DNA of 64,000 nt from JACRAR01 sp041674385 (GCA_041674385.1 JBAYVU010000005.1:1-64000); one strand, 5' to 3'. Positions 47,614 through 58,827 are shown, counted from the stretch's first letter. The notes: generated by a model not told the origin, from the sequence alone. Translations and numbers: made by a program.

Positions 47614-48368
47614 GCGACAACAGACTGGCCGCCCGGCAAATCGAGCTTGAGGTGCTGCGCTACAACCCCGAGACGGACCAAGAGCCGAAGATACAGAAAT
47701 ACTCGGTGCCGTGCATCAACGAATGGTGCGTGCTCGACGCGCTCAACTATCTCAAGGACAATCTCGATCCGACCCTGGCTTACCGCTGGTCCTGCCACAT
47801 GCAGGTATGCGGCAGCTGCGGCATGATGATCAACGGCGAGCCGAAGCTGGCCTGCAAGGCCATGCTGCGCGACTATCCCGACACCATCCGTATCGAACCG
47901 CTGGCGCACTTTCCCATCGAGCGCGATCTGGTGAGCGTCGCCGACGACTTCATCGGCAAGTTGAAACGCGTTAAACCCTACTTGATCCCCGGCGAGAAGC
48001 ATGTGCCGACGGAAGGCGAATACAAACAGACGCCGGCGCAACTGAAACGCTACCGCCAGTTCGCCATGTGCATCAACTGCATGCTCTGCTATGCCGCCTG
48101 TCCCGAGTACGGCTTGCATCCGAAATTCATCGGTCCGGCGGCGATCTCGCTGGCCCACCGCTACAACCTCGATTCGCGCGACGGCGGCCGCGACGAGCGT
48201 CAGGAGGAGATCGCCACCAACGAAGGCGTATGGGAATGCACTTTCGTCGGCGCCTGTTCGGAAGTTTGTCCGAAGCATGTCGATCCGGCAGCGGCGCTGC
48301 AGCAGGTGAAAGCCGCGAGCACCGTCGATTGGTATCTCGAGCACTTTATGTCATGGGTGAAAAAATGA
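47610..48368 (+). CDS. frdB: Fumarate reductase iron-sulfur subunit
   Basis: 252 residues. [2Fe-2S] ligands Cys62, Cys67, Cys70, Cys82. Two further clusters are bound by Cys154, 157, 160, 164 (CINCMLCYAACP) and Cys210, 216, 220 (GACSEVCPKHV). It carries electrons between the membrane quinol site and the flavin. Starts at ATG 47610, overlapping the corrected frdA stop by 4 nt (ATGA). Because of the frdA insertion, the broken frdA frame happens to run straight into frdB. Confidence 0.92.
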   Translation: MSDNRLAARQIELEVLRYNPETDQEPKIQKYSVPCINEWCVLDALNYLKDNLDPTLAYRWSCHMQVCGSCGMMINGEPKLACKAMLRDYPDTIRIEPLAHFPIERDLVSVADDFIGKLKRVKPYLIPGEKHVPTEGEYKQTPAQLKRYRQFAMCINCMLCYAACPEYGLHPKFIGPAAISLAHRYNLDSRDGGRDERQEEIATNEGVWECTFVGACSEVCPKHVDPAAALQQVKAASTVDWYLEHFMSWVKK

Positions 48369-48757
48369 GCCGCAGACCCTACGTACGCGAAGTTTCGCCG
48401 ACTACCTGGTACTTCCGCATGCCGCGTTACATGCGCTACATGGCGCGCGAAGTCACCAGTATCTTCATCGGCATCTACACGGCGATCTTGCTGTGCGGTC
48501 TTGCCAACTTGTCTGCGGGTCCGGAGAAATGGGCGGAGTATCTCAAAGCCCTGCAAACGCCGACGAGCGTCACCTTCCATCTATTGGCGCTGGCCTTCGC
48601 TTTGTACAACAGCTTCACCTGGTTCAATGTCGCACCCAAGGCGCTGCCGCTGCAGTTCGGCGAGGAGATGGCGCCGGACAGCATTGTCGCCGTTGCCCAT
48701 TACGTCGTCTGGGTGCTGTTGTCAATCTTCATCCTGTTCTGGGCGGGGGTATTCTGA
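48365..48757 (+). CDS. frdC: Fumarate reductase membrane anchor subunit C
   Basis: 130 residues, three hydrophobic helices. Begins RRPYVREVSPTTWYFRMP as in E. coli FrdC (KRKPYVRPM), followed by RYMAREVTS and later TWFNVAPKALPL. With FrdD it anchors FrdAB and binds menaquinol or rhodoquinol; no haem ligand pattern is evident. ATG 48365 overlaps the frdB stop (ATGA). Confidence 0.88.
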   Translation: MSRRPYVREVSPTTWYFRMPRYMRYMAREVTSIFIGIYTAILLCGLANLSAGPEKWAEYLKALQTPTSVTFHLLALAFALYNSFTWFNVAPKALPLQFGEEMAPDSIVAVAHYVVWVLLSIFILFWAGVF

Positions 48758-48759
48758 TC

Positions 48760-49101
48760 ATGGCCAAGTCGAACAAACCGATTATCTGGGGTACCTTTGC
48801 TGCGGGGGGAGAACTCGTTTCACTGATCATGCCAGTCGTGATTCTGCTGACGTTGCTGGCAGCGACCGGTCACGTTCCCGCCATTTTCAGCTACGAAAAT
48901 CTGCACGCTTTTGCCGCCGGCTGGTTCGGCAAGCTGGTGATTTTCGTCGTGCTGTTTTTGTCGTTGTGGAGTCAGGCGCATCGACTGCGCATCACCTGCT
49001 TCGATTTCGGTTTGCGCGCCGACACGCTGGCGGCGATTGTGTTTTATGCCTTGGCAGCCGTGGGAAGCGTCGCCACGGTGATGTATCTTGCGCGCATTTA
49101 A
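48760..49101 (+). CDS. frdD: Fumarate reductase membrane anchor subunit D
   Basis: 113 residues with three helices. Start region PIIWGTFAAGGELVSLIMPV matches the E. coli FrdD pattern (FWGLFGAGG), then YENLHAFAAGWFGKL and SLWSQAHRLRI. Second anchor subunit of the quinol:fumarate reductase. Begins 2 nt after the frdC stop. No T-tailed terminator follows before tRNA-Leu. Confidence 0.88.
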   Translation: MAKSNKPIIWGTFAAGGELVSLIMPVVILLTLLAATGHVPAIFSYENLHAFAAGWFGKLVIFVVLFLSLWSQAHRLRITCFDFGLRADTLAAIVFYALAAVGSVATVMYLARI

Positions 49102-49150
49102 TTATCGCAATTTTTATGCAATTTTTGCAGAGTAATCGAGATAGTTGTTG

Positions 49151-49156
49151 TATAAT
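49151..49156 (+). promoter_or_regulatory. -10 box upstream of tRNA-Leu
   Basis: A perfect TATAAT 61 nt before the tRNA 5' end, in an AT-rich stretch (49102-49170). No good -35 hexamer stands at 16-18 nt spacing; TTGCAG is 20 nt away. It would give the tRNA-nuo transcript its own promoter apart from frd. Confidence 0.4.
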
Positions 49157-49216
49157 TTTCCGAGAATAATTCAGCTGCCCGGCGAGATAGCGAAGAAGTG
49201 TTTGATGCTGCAAGCG

Positions 49217-49301
49217 GCCGACGTGGTGAAATTGGTAGACACGCTATCTTGAGGGGGTAGTGACGTAAGTCGTGTGAGTTCGAGTCTCACCGTCGGCACC
49301 A
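49217..49301 (+). tRNA. tRNA-Leu (GAG)
   Basis: 85 nt including CCA, with the long variable arm of class II tRNAs. Acceptor GCCGACG/CGTCGGC is perfect, D-loop ATTGGTAGACAC, anticodon loop TTGAGGG, T-arm GTTCGAGTC. It sits directly upstream of nuoA, the usual place in betaproteobacteria. Confidence 0.95.
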
Positions 49302-49409
49302 GAAAACCGGAGCGCGCATTATGATTGTGCGCGCATTTTAATAGCTCCGTGATGGGGGCTATTGGCAAGCGAGACATTTGCAACAAACCGTGGCGCAAGC
49401 CCGATGATC

Positions 49410-49784
49410 ATGTTGGAAAACTACTTTCCAGTTCTCGTATTTGTTATCGTAGGCATCGTCTTCGGATGCCTGCCGATTCTCCTAGGTTGGTTCGTTGGCC
49501 CGCGGCGGCCCTACGCCGAAAAGCTTTCGGCATACGAGTGCGGCTTCGAGGCTTTCGAAGATGCGCGCATGAAATTCGATGTGCGCTATTATCTGATTGC
49601 CATTATTTTCATTCTGTTCGATCTGGAAATCGCCTTCCTCTTTCCCTGGGCCGCGATCTTCAAGGAAATCGTCGGCAACGAATCGATCAAGATGTTTGGC
49701 TTCTTCGAAATGCTGGTATTCCTGGGCATCCTTCTGCTCGGGTATATTTTTGCCTGGGCCAAAGGCGCCCTTGACTGGGAATGA
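49410..49784 (+). CDS. nuoA: NADH-quinone oxidoreductase subunit A
   Basis: 124 residues, three-helix membrane subunit of complex I. The conserved loop is KLSAYECGFEAFEDAR, followed by FDVRYYLIAIIFILFDLEIAFLFPW. ATG 49410 (MLENYFPVL) fits the family; ATG 49404 two codons earlier is an alternative. First gene of the complete nuoA-N operon (49410-63821). Confidence 0.96.
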   Translation: MLENYFPVLVFVIVGIVFGCLPILLGWFVGPRRPYAEKLSAYECGFEAFEDARMKFDVRYYLIAIIFILFDLEIAFLFPWAAIFKEIVGNESIKMFGFFEMLVFLGILLLGYIFAWAKGALDWE

Positions 49785-49787
49785 TCC

Positions 49788-50264
49788 ATGGGTATTGAAG
49801 GCGTCCTCAAGGAAGGTTTTGTCACCACTTCTCTCGACTCATTGATCAACTGGACGCGTACCGGTTCCCTGTGGCCGGTGACTTTCGGCTTGGCGTGCTG
49901 CGCCATCGAGATGATCCATACCGGCTGCGCGCGCTACGACCTCGACCGCTTCGGCATAATGTTCCGCGCCAGTCCGCGTCAGTCGGATGTGATGATCATT
50001 GCCGGCACCCTGACCAACAAGATGGCGCCCGTGCTGCGCAAGGTTTACGATCAAATGTCCGAGCCGCGCTGGGTGATCTCGATGGGTTCCTGCGCCAACG
50101 GCGGCGGTTACTACCATTATTCCTACTCGGTGGTGCGCGGTGCGGATCGCATCGTGCCGGTGGACATTTACATCCCCGGCTGTCCGCCGACGCCGGAAGC
50201 ATTGCTGTACGGCATCATTCAGTTGCAGAACAAGATCAAGCGCACTTGCACGATAGCCCGCTGA
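49788..50264 (+). CDS. nuoB: NADH-quinone oxidoreductase subunit B
   Basis: 158 residues. Holds cluster N2 next to the quinone site; ligands Cys37 and Cys38 (GLACCAIE), Cys102 (SMGSCAN) and Cys132 (PGCPPTPE) are all present. Starts 3 nt after nuoA. Confidence 0.97.
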   Translation: MGIEGVLKEGFVTTSLDSLINWTRTGSLWPVTFGLACCAIEMIHTGCARYDLDRFGIMFRASPRQSDVMIIAGTLTNKMAPVLRKVYDQMSEPRWVISMGSCANGGGYYHYSYSVVRGADRIVPVDIYIPGCPPTPEALLYGIIQLQNKIKRTCTIAR

Positions 50265-50315
50265 CAACCACCACCCTCTAAATCCTTCCGAACTAGCCGA
50301 AGCCAAAATCCCGTC

Positions 50316-50930
50316 ATGAGCGCCAAGCTGGAAAAGCTTTGTCAGAATCTGCAAAATGTGCTGGGCGGACGCATCGTCAGTCTCGTTACCGCCATCAATG
50401 AAGTGACTTTGGTGGTCGATGCCGCCGATTATCTGGCGGTGGCGACGACCTTGCGCGATCATCCCGATCTGCGTTTCGACCAGTGCATCGATCTGTGCGG
50501 AGTCGATTACTCCACCTACGGCGATGGTGCTTGGCAAGGAAGGCGCTTTGCCGCCGTCAGCCAATTGCTTTCTGTCGAAAAGAACTGGCGTCTGCGTCTG
50601 CGGGTGTTCGCACCCGACGACGATTTTCCCGTGGTGGATTCGTTGATTGAGATATGGAACAGCGTCAATTGGTTTGAACGCGAGGCTTTCGATCTATTCG
50701 GCATCATGTTCAGCGGCCACCCTGACCTGCGTCGCATTCTGACCGATTACGGCTTCATCGGCCATCCGTTCCGCAAGGATTTCCCGATCTCGGGTTATGT
50801 CGAGATGCAATACGATCCGGAGCAGAAGCGCGTCGTTTACCAACCGGTGACTATCGAGCCGCGTGAAGTCACACCGCGCATCATCCGCGAGGAAAATTTC
50901 GGAGAAGCGAAGCGTAGCGATCATGGCTGA
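50316..50930 (+). CDS. nuoC: NADH-quinone oxidoreductase subunit C
   Basis: 204 residues, hydrophilic subunit of the Q module. Signature WFEREAFDLFGIMFSGHPDLRR is present, with GHPFRKDFPISGYVEM near the C-terminus. Separate from nuoD (not fused), as in other betaproteobacteria; its stop overlaps the nuoD start by 8 nt. Confidence 0.96.
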   Translation: MSAKLEKLCQNLQNVLGGRIVSLVTAINEVTLVVDAADYLAVATTLRDHPDLRFDQCIDLCGVDYSTYGDGAWQGRRFAAVSQLLSVEKNWRLRLRVFAPDDDFPVVDSLIEIWNSVNWFEREAFDLFGIMFSGHPDLRRILTDYGFIGHPFRKDFPISGYVEMQYDPEQKRVVYQPVTIEPREVTPRIIREENFGEAKRSDHG

Positions 50931-52176
50931 CATCCGTAACTTCACTTTGAACTTTGGCCCGCAGCATCCGGCCGCGCACGGTGTGATGCGTTTGGTGCTG
51001 GAACTCGATGGCGAAACCGTGGTGCGCGCTGATCCGCATATCGGTCTGCTGCACCGAGCCACCGAGAAGCTTGCCGAAGAGAAGACCTGGGTGCAGTCCT
51101 TGCCCTATATGGACCGGCTCGACTACACTTCGATGTTTGTCAACGAACATCCTTTTGTGCTGGCGGTGGAGCGGCTGCTTGGCGTAGAAGTGCCGATACG
51201 CGCCCAATATATCCGGGTGATGTTCGACGAGATTACGCGCATCCACAACCACCTGTTGAGCATCGGCACGCAGGGACTCGATGTCGGCGCCATGACCATG
51301 GTGCTGTACTGTTTCCGCGAACGCGAAGATATTGCCGATATGCTGGAAGCCGTCTCCGGTGCGCGCATGCATGGCGCCTATTACCGGCCCGGCGGCGTGT
51401 ACCGCGACCTGCCCGATCAGATGCCGCGCTACACCGTCAACAAGTTCAAGAATGCCGAGACCGTGCGCAAGCTCAACGAGGCGCGCAGCGGTTCGCTGCT
51501 GGACTTCATCGAGGACTTCACCAACCGCTTTCCGGGATATTGCGACGAGTACGAAACGCTGCTCACCGACAACCGCATCTGGAAGCAGCGCTTGGTCGGT
51601 GTCGGCGTGGTTTCGCCCGACCGCGCCTTGCAGCTGGGTTTCACCGGCCCCATGTTGCGCGGCTCCGGCATCCAGTGGGATGTCCGGAAAAAACAGCCTT
51701 ACGAAGTCTATGATCGCGTCGATTTCGATATTCCGGTGGGCGTCGAGGGCGACAGCTACGACCGGTATCTGGTGCGCATGGAAGAAATGCGCCAGGCTAA
51801 CCGCATCATTCGCCAGTGTGTCGACTGGCTACGTAAGAACCCGGGACCGGTGATTACCGGCAACTACAATGTGGCGCCGCCTCCGCGCGAAAAGATGAAG
51901 GGCAACATGGAGGAGTTGATTCACCACTTCAAGCTGTTTTCCGAAGGCATCCATGTTCCGCCTGGAGAGGTCTATGCGGCCATCGAACATGCCAAGGGCG
52001 AGTTTGGTGTCTATATGATCTCCGATGGCGCCAACAAACCCTATCGCATGAAACTGCGCTCGGCTGCCTATACCCACCTTTCCTCCATGAACGAAATGGC
52101 CAAAGGACACATGATTGCCGATGCGGTGACCATCATCGGCACGATGGACATCGTGTTTGGCGATGTGGATAGATGA
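50923..52176 (+). CDS. nuoD: NADH-quinone oxidoreductase subunit D
   Basis: 417 residues, 49-kDa-type subunit lining the quinone cavity. Typical start NFTLNFGPQHPAAHGV, then DPHIGLLHRATEKL, PYMDRLDYTSM and C-terminal DIVFGDVDR. I use ATG 50923 rather than the longer open frame because the family starts with MADIRNFT. Confidence 0.97.
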   Translation: MADIRNFTLNFGPQHPAAHGVMRLVLELDGETVVRADPHIGLLHRATEKLAEEKTWVQSLPYMDRLDYTSMFVNEHPFVLAVERLLGVEVPIRAQYIRVMFDEITRIHNHLLSIGTQGLDVGAMTMVLYCFREREDIADMLEAVSGARMHGAYYRPGGVYRDLPDQMPRYTVNKFKNAETVRKLNEARSGSLLDFIEDFTNRFPGYCDEYETLLTDNRIWKQRLVGVGVVSPDRALQLGFTGPMLRGSGIQWDVRKKQPYEVYDRVDFDIPVGVEGDSYDRYLVRMEEMRQANRIIRQCVDWLRKNPGPVITGNYNVAPPPREKMKGNMEELIHHFKLFSEGIHVPPGEVYAAIEHAKGEFGVYMISDGANKPYRMKLRSAAYTHLSSMNEMAKGHMIADAVTIIGTMDIVFGDVDR

Positions 52177-52651
52177 CCATGCTTAGCCAAGACACACTCA
52201 GAAAGATCGACCGCGAGGTCAGCAAGTATCCGGCCGACCAGAAGCAGTCGGCGGTGATGGCGGCGCTGGCGCTCGCCCAGGAAGAAAAAGGCTGGCTGGC
52301 GCAGGAGACCATCGCCTGCGTTGCCGAATACCTGGACATGGCGCCGATGGCTGCTTATGAAGTCGCCTCTTTCTACAACATGTACGATCTGGCCCCGGTC
52401 GGCAAGTACAAGCTGACGGTATGCACCAATCTGCCTTGCGCCCTTTCCGGCGGCGTGCATGCGGCTGACTATCTGAAACAGAAACTCGGCATCGACTTCA
52501 ACGAAACCACCCCGGACGGCTTGTTCACTCTCAAGGAAGGCGAGTGCATGGGCGCCTGCGGCGATGCACCGGTCTTGTTGATGAATAACCGCCGCATGTG
52601 CAGTTACATGACACCAGAGGCAATCGACAAGCTGTTGGACGAATTGAGATC

Positions 52652-52655
<4 letters not shown>
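52173..52655 (+). CDS. nuoE: NADH-quinone oxidoreductase subunit E
   Basis: 160 residues, [2Fe-2S] subunit of the NADH module. Ligands Cys84, Cys89, Cys125 and Cys129 (CTNLPC and GECMGAC) are intact. The ATG overlaps the nuoD stop (ATGA); MLSQDTL two codons later is an alternative start. Confidence 0.96.
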
Positions 52656-53982
<1,327 letters not shown>

Positions 53983-53989
<7 letters not shown>

Positions 53990-56319
53990 AAATCGAAATC
54001 GACGGCAAGACCTTGCAAGTTGCCGAGGGCAGCACCGTGATCCAGGCGGCGCAGGCTGCCGGCAGCTATATCCCGCATTTCTGCTACCACAAGAAGCTGT
54101 CGATTGCCGCCAGTTGCCGCATGTGCCTGGTGCAGGTGGAGAAGGCGCCTAAGCCGATGCCGGCCTGTGCCACGCCGGTGACCAACGGCATGAAGGTGTT
54201 CACGCACTCCGAGCTGGCGATCAATGCGCAAAAGGGCGTGATGGAGTTCCTGCTCATCAACCACCCGCTCGATTGCCCGATCTGCGACCAAGGCGGCGAG
54301 TGCCAGCTCCAGGATCTTTCCGCAGGCTACGGCGGCGGCACTTCGCGCTATCAGGAAGAAAAGCGTGTGGTGGTCAACAAGAACCTCGGCCCGCTGGTAT
54401 CCACCGACATGACGCGCTGCATCCATTGCACCCGTTGTGTCCGTTTCACCCAGGAAATCGCCGGGCTGATGGAACTCGGCCAGGCCTTCCGCGGCGAGCA
54501 TGCCGAGATCATGCCCTTCGTCGAGCAGACGGTGGCCTCGGAGCTTTCCGGCAATATCATCGACCTCTGCCCGGTCGGCGCCCTGACCTCCAAGCCCTTC
54601 CGCTTTTCGGCCCGTACTTGGGAGCTGGCGCGCCGGAAGTCGATCAGTCCGCACGATGCGTTGGGTAGCAACCTCATCGTCCAGACCAAGCACGATCGCG
54701 TGATGCGCGTGCTGCCGCTGGAAAACGAGGCGGTCAACGAATGCTGGCTGTCCGACAAGGATCGCTTCTCCTACGAAGCGCTGAACTCGGCCGAGCGCCT
54801 CACCAAGCCCATGCTCAAGCAAGACGGCAAATGGCGTGAGGTTGAATGGCAGCAGGCGCTCGACTATGTCGCGCATGCCTTCAAGGATATTGCCAAGAAC
54901 CATGGCCCCGCTGCCTTGGGTGCGTTGGCTGCGCCGCAGGCGACCCTGGAAGAACTTTTCCTGACGCAGAAACTGCTGCGTGGCCTGGGCAGCGGCAACA
55001 TCGATTGCCGTTTGCGCCAGACCGACTTCTCGCTCGATGGCAAGTGCAGCGGCGCTCCCTGGCTGGGCATGAAGATCGCAGACATCAATGCGCTCGACCG
55101 GGTGCTGGTGGTCGGCAGCTTCCTGCGCAAGGATCATCCGCTGATCGCCCAGCGCCTGCGCCAGTGCGCCAAGCGCGGCAGCCAAGTTTCGCTGATCCAC
55201 GTCGCCGACGATGATGCCTTGTTGAAGGTTTTCGCCAAGGCCATCGCCGCACCCTCGCAATTGCCGGGACTGCTGGCGCAAGTGGTGAAAGCGGCGGCCG
55301 AACAGAAAGGCGTGGGCGTCGATGCGGGCATTTCCCAGGTCAGCGTATCGGCAGAAGCGCAGAAAATCGCCGCGAGCCTGATCTCCGGCACGAATGGCGC
55401 GATATTCCTCGGCAACTTCGCCCAGCAGCATGCCCAGGCGGCAACGCTGCACGCCCTGGCACAACAACTGGCAAACATCACCGGCGCGAAATTCGGTTAT
55501 CTGGGCGAGGCGGCCAACAGTGTCGGCGCTTATCTCGCCAAGGCGGTGCCCTCGGCCGGCGGCTTGAACGCCGCGCAGATGCTGGCCTCGCCGCTCAAAG
55601 GCTACCTGTTGCTGCAGGCCGAAGCGGAGTTGGACTGCGCCGACCCGCAAGCGGCTTTGGCGGCGCTCCAGCAGGCGGCGACGGTGGTGGTGATGTCGCC
55701 CTTCAAGCTGCGCGCCGCGCTCGAATATGCCGACGTGCTGCTGCCGGTGGCGCCCTTCTCGGAAACCTCGGGCACCTTCATCAATACCGAAGGCCGCGTG
55801 CAAAGCTTCAATGCGGTGGTCAAACCGCTCGCCGACACGCGCCCGGCCTGGAAGGTGCTGCGGGTGCTGGGCAATCTGCTCGACCTGCCGGGTTTCGCGC
55901 AGAACAGCAGCGAGGATGTGCGCACAGAGGCTTTGGCAGGCAAGCCGGAGTTCGTTGCCGATCAGTTGAACAACCAGGCCAATGGCATTGCGCTGAATCT
56001 GGCAGCGAACAGTGCGGGACTTGAGCGCATTGCCGATGTGCCGATCCATTTCGCCGATGCGCTGGTGCGTCGTGCCCCCAGCCTGCAAAAGAGTCGCGAT
56101 GCCATGCGGCCGGCAGCGCGCATGAATGCGGCCACGCTCGCCAAGCTTGGCGTGACGGTGGGGCAGCAAGTCAAAGTCAAACAGGGCAACGGCGCGGCAC
56201 AACTGGAGGCGGCTCTCGATGCCGGCCTGCCCGACAACTGCGTGCGCGTTGCCGCCGCGCATTCGTTGACCGCCAGCCTCGGCGCCATGCAGGGCGCCAT
56301 CACCGTGGAGCCGAACTGA
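53983..56319 (+). CDS. nuoG: NADH-quinone oxidoreductase subunit G
   Basis: 778 residues. N-terminal [2Fe-2S] ferredoxin domain (FCYHKKLSIAASCRMC), His-Cys cluster (HPLDCPICDQGGECQL), a [4Fe-4S] site (CIHCTRCVRF) and then a large molybdopterin-oxidoreductase-like domain without cofactor role. ATG 53983 lies inside nuoF's last codons (7-nt overlap). The C-terminal 400 residues are Ala-rich and less conserved, as usual. Confidence 0.95.
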
Positions 56320-57380
56320 TGGAAGCGCAAATGCTGCAACTCTTCCAATCCTTGCAGGCATTCTGCGGTCCGCTCTGGCCGCTCGTCTATACCCTGCTGA
56401 AAATCGTTGGGATCATCCTGCCGCTGTTGTTATGCGTCGCTTATTTGACCTTGGCCGAGCGCAAGGTCATTGGCGCGATCCAGGTTCGCCTGGGCCCCAA
56501 CGTCGTTGGACCTTGGGGGCTGCTGCAGCCGCTTGCGGATGGCTTGAAGCTGATTTGCAAGGAAATCATCGTGCCTTCCCAGGCCAGCAAGGGGATTTAC
56601 TTTGTCGGCCCCGCCCTGGCTTTTGCCACGGCGCTGGCAGCCTGGGCGGTGGTGCCGTTCTCCGAGGGATGGGTGCTGGCCAATATCGATGCCGGTGTGC
56701 TGTACATATTGGCGATGACATCGGTGGGGATTTATAGCATCATCATTGCCGGCTGGGCCTCCAATTCGAAATATCCTTTCTTTGCCGCCATGCGTTCGGC
56801 TTCACAGATGGTTTCGTACGAAATTGCAATGGGGTTTGCGCTGGTCTGCGTGCTGATGGTTTCGTCCAGTCTCAATCTCAGCGAGATCGTGCGTGTTCAG
56901 GGCAAGGGCATGTTTGCCGACATGGGCGTGGGCATTCTCTCCTGGAACTGGCTGTCGCTGCTGCCGATGTTCCTGGTGTTCCTGATTTCCGGCATCGCGG
57001 AAACCAATCGCGCGCCTTTCGACGTGGTCGAAGGCGAGTCGGAGATCGTCGCCGGACACATGGTCGAATATTCGGGCATGGCTTTCGCGCTGTTCTTCCT
57101 CGGCGAATATTCCGCGATGATCCTGGTCTCGATCATGACCGCGATCTTTTTCCTCGGCGGCTGGCTGTCGCCGGTAGGCTTCCTGCCGGACAGCTTTGTC
57201 TGGCTGGCGGCTAAGACGGCTTTTATCCTGTTCCTGTTTCTCTGGTTCCGCGCCACCTTCCCGCGTTACCGTTACGACCAGATCATGCGCCTGGGCTGGA
57301 AGGTATTCGTACCGCTGTGCATGTTCTGGGTGCTGGTGGTCGGCATCTGGATGATGTCGCCGTTGAACATCTGGAAATGA
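56319..57380 (+). CDS. nuoH: NADH-quinone oxidoreductase subunit H
   Basis: 353 residues, eight-helix membrane subunit forming the entry of the quinone site. Markers are LAERKVIGAIQVRLGPN, GLLQPLADGLKLICKE and ETNRAPFDVVEGESEIVAG. Its ATG shares the last A of the nuoG stop. Confidence 0.97.
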   Translation: MEAQMLQLFQSLQAFCGPLWPLVYTLLKIVGIILPLLLCVAYLTLAERKVIGAIQVRLGPNVVGPWGLLQPLADGLKLICKEIIVPSQASKGIYFVGPALAFATALAAWAVVPFSEGWVLANIDAGVLYILAMTSVGIYSIIIAGWASNSKYPFFAAMRSASQMVSYEIAMGFALVCVLMVSSSLNLSEIVRVQGKGMFADMGVGILSWNWLSLLPMFLVFLISGIAETNRAPFDVVEGESEIVAGHMVEYSGMAFALFFLGEYSAMILVSIMTAIFFLGGWLSPVGFLPDSFVWLAAKTAFILFLFLWFRATFPRYRYDQIMRLGWKVFVPLCMFWVLVVGIWMMSPLNIWK

Positions 57381-57387
57381 CGCCGCC

Positions 57388-57888
57388 ATGGGTGCGATGA
57401 AAGAATTTCTCAATAGTCTGCTGCTCAAGGAACTGTTCAAGGGCTTGGCAGTGACCGGGCGCTATCTGTTTGCGCGCAAGATCACCATTCAGTATCCCGA
57501 AGAGCGGACGCCGCAAAGCAACCGTTTCCGCGGACTGCATGCCTTGCGCCGTTACCCGAACGGCGAGGAACGCTGCATTGCCTGCAAGTTGTGCGAAGCG
57601 ATTTGTCCGGCCATGGCGATTACCATCGAGTCCGGGGAACGCACCGATGCGAATGGGCAAACTTCGCGCCGCACCACCCGTTACGATATCGATCTGACCA
57701 AGTGCATCTTCTGCGGTTTCTGCGAGGAGGCCTGCCCGGTCGACGCGATCGTCCTGACCCGTGAATTCGAATACCACGGTGAGGTTCGTGGCGATCTTTA
57801 TTACACCAAGCAAATGCTGCTGGCAGTGGGCGACAGGAATGAAACCCAGATCGCCAAAGACCGTGAGCAGGACGCTCCTTATCGGTAA
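57388..57888 (+). CDS. nuoI: NADH-quinone oxidoreductase subunit I
   Basis: 166 residues with two [4Fe-4S] ferredoxin motifs: Cys63, 66, 69, 73 and Cys106, 109, 112, 116. Passes electrons toward NuoB. Start MGAM at 57388; MKEFL three codons later is possible. Confidence 0.97.
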   Translation: MGAMKEFLNSLLLKELFKGLAVTGRYLFARKITIQYPEERTPQSNRFRGLHALRRYPNGEERCIACKLCEAICPAMAITIESGERTDANGQTSRRTTRYDIDLTKCIFCGFCEEACPVDAIVLTREFEYHGEVRGDLYYTKQMLLAVGDRNETQIAKDREQDAPYR

Positions 57889-57894
57889 GCCGTG

Positions 57895-58497
57895 ATGGAC
57901 TTCAAGACCGCAACCTTCTATTTCCTGGCGACAATACTTGTCCTGTCCAGCCTGCGCGTGATTACCGCACGCAATCCGGTGCATGCCGTGCTGTTCCTGG
58001 TACTGGCCTTCTTCACCGCGAGCGGCCTGTGGTTGCTGCTGCAGGCCGAGTTCCTGGCTATTTCGCTGGTGATGGTGTATGTCGGCGCGGTGATGGTGCT
58101 GTTCCTGTTTGTGGTGATGATGCTCGATATCAATATCGCGCGTTTGCGGCAGGGGTTCTGGAGCTATCTGCCGCTGGGCGCGGCGATTGGCCTGCTCATG
58201 CTCGCGGAGATGGTCGTCGTGCTCGGCGGACGCTACTTCTGGCCAGAGGCAATGCCCGGCCCGGCCGCACCGCCAGCGGGCTACAGCAATACCAAGGAAC
58301 TTGGCCGTTTGTTGTTTACCGACTACGTTTATCCGTTCGAACTGGCCTCGGTCGTCCTGCTGGTGGCGATCATTGCCGCCGTCATGCTGACCAAGCGCCA
58401 TCGCAAGGACAAAATCCATCAGCACCCGAGCGAGCAGATCGCCGTGCAGCGCAACGACCGTCTCCGCATCGTGAAGATGCCGGCGGAAAAGGAATAG
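57895..58497 (+). CDS. nuoJ: NADH-quinone oxidoreductase subunit J
   Basis: 200 residues, five membrane helices; LRVITARNPVHAVLFLVLAF and YVGAVMVLFLFVVMML are typical. The C-terminal 40 residues are charged and cytosolic. ATG 57895 is preferred over the GTG one codon earlier. Confidence 0.95.
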   Translation: MDFKTATFYFLATILVLSSLRVITARNPVHAVLFLVLAFFTASGLWLLLQAEFLAISLVMVYVGAVMVLFLFVVMMLDINIARLRQGFWSYLPLGAAIGLLMLAEMVVVLGGRYFWPEAMPGPAAPPAGYSNTKELGRLLFTDYVYPFELASVVLLVAIIAAVMLTKRHRKDKIHQHPSEQIAVQRNDRLRIVKMPAEKE

Positions 58498-58506
58498 GGG
58501 ACCGAC

Positions 58507-58818
58507 GTGCTCACCTTGTCGCTTTCGCATTACCTGATACTCAGCGCGATCCTGTTCTCGCTCAGCGTGGTCGGTATTTTCCTCAATCGCAAGAACCTGA
58601 TCGTTCTGCTGATGGCCATTGAATTGATGCTGTTGTCGGTGAATATGAACTTCGTGGCCTTTTCGCATTACCTCGGTGACGCTTCCGGCCAGCTGTTTGT
58701 TTTCTTCATATTGACGGTGGCGGCGGCGGAGTCGGCGATCGGCCTGGCGATCCTGGTGGCGTTGTTCCGCAATCTTTCCACGATCCATGTCGATGATCTC
58801 GACAGCCTCAAGGGATAG
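58507..58818 (+). CDS. nuoK: NADH-quinone oxidoreductase subunit K
   Basis: 103 residues, three helices with the conserved membrane Glu residues in MAIELMLLSVN and AAAESAIGLAI used in proton transfer. Starts at GTG 58507. Confidence 0.96.
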   Translation: MLTLSLSHYLILSAILFSLSVVGIFLNRKNLIVLLMAIELMLLSVNMNFVAFSHYLGDASGQLFVFFILTVAAAESAIGLAILVALFRNLSTIHVDDLDSLKG

Positions 58819-58827
58819 GCCCGCGCG

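Noticed and set aside
45774..48368. An 864-codon frame reading as one flavoprotein-iron-sulfur fusion
   Set aside because: It exists only because the inserted A puts the 5' part of frdA in frame with frdB; the middle 195 codons translate to Arg/Gln/Gly-rich nonsense, while the true FrdA C-terminus is intact in the next frame.
48992..49398. Small minus-strand frames across tRNA-Leu
   Set aside because: They overlap a certain tRNA gene and frdD and show no protein family features.
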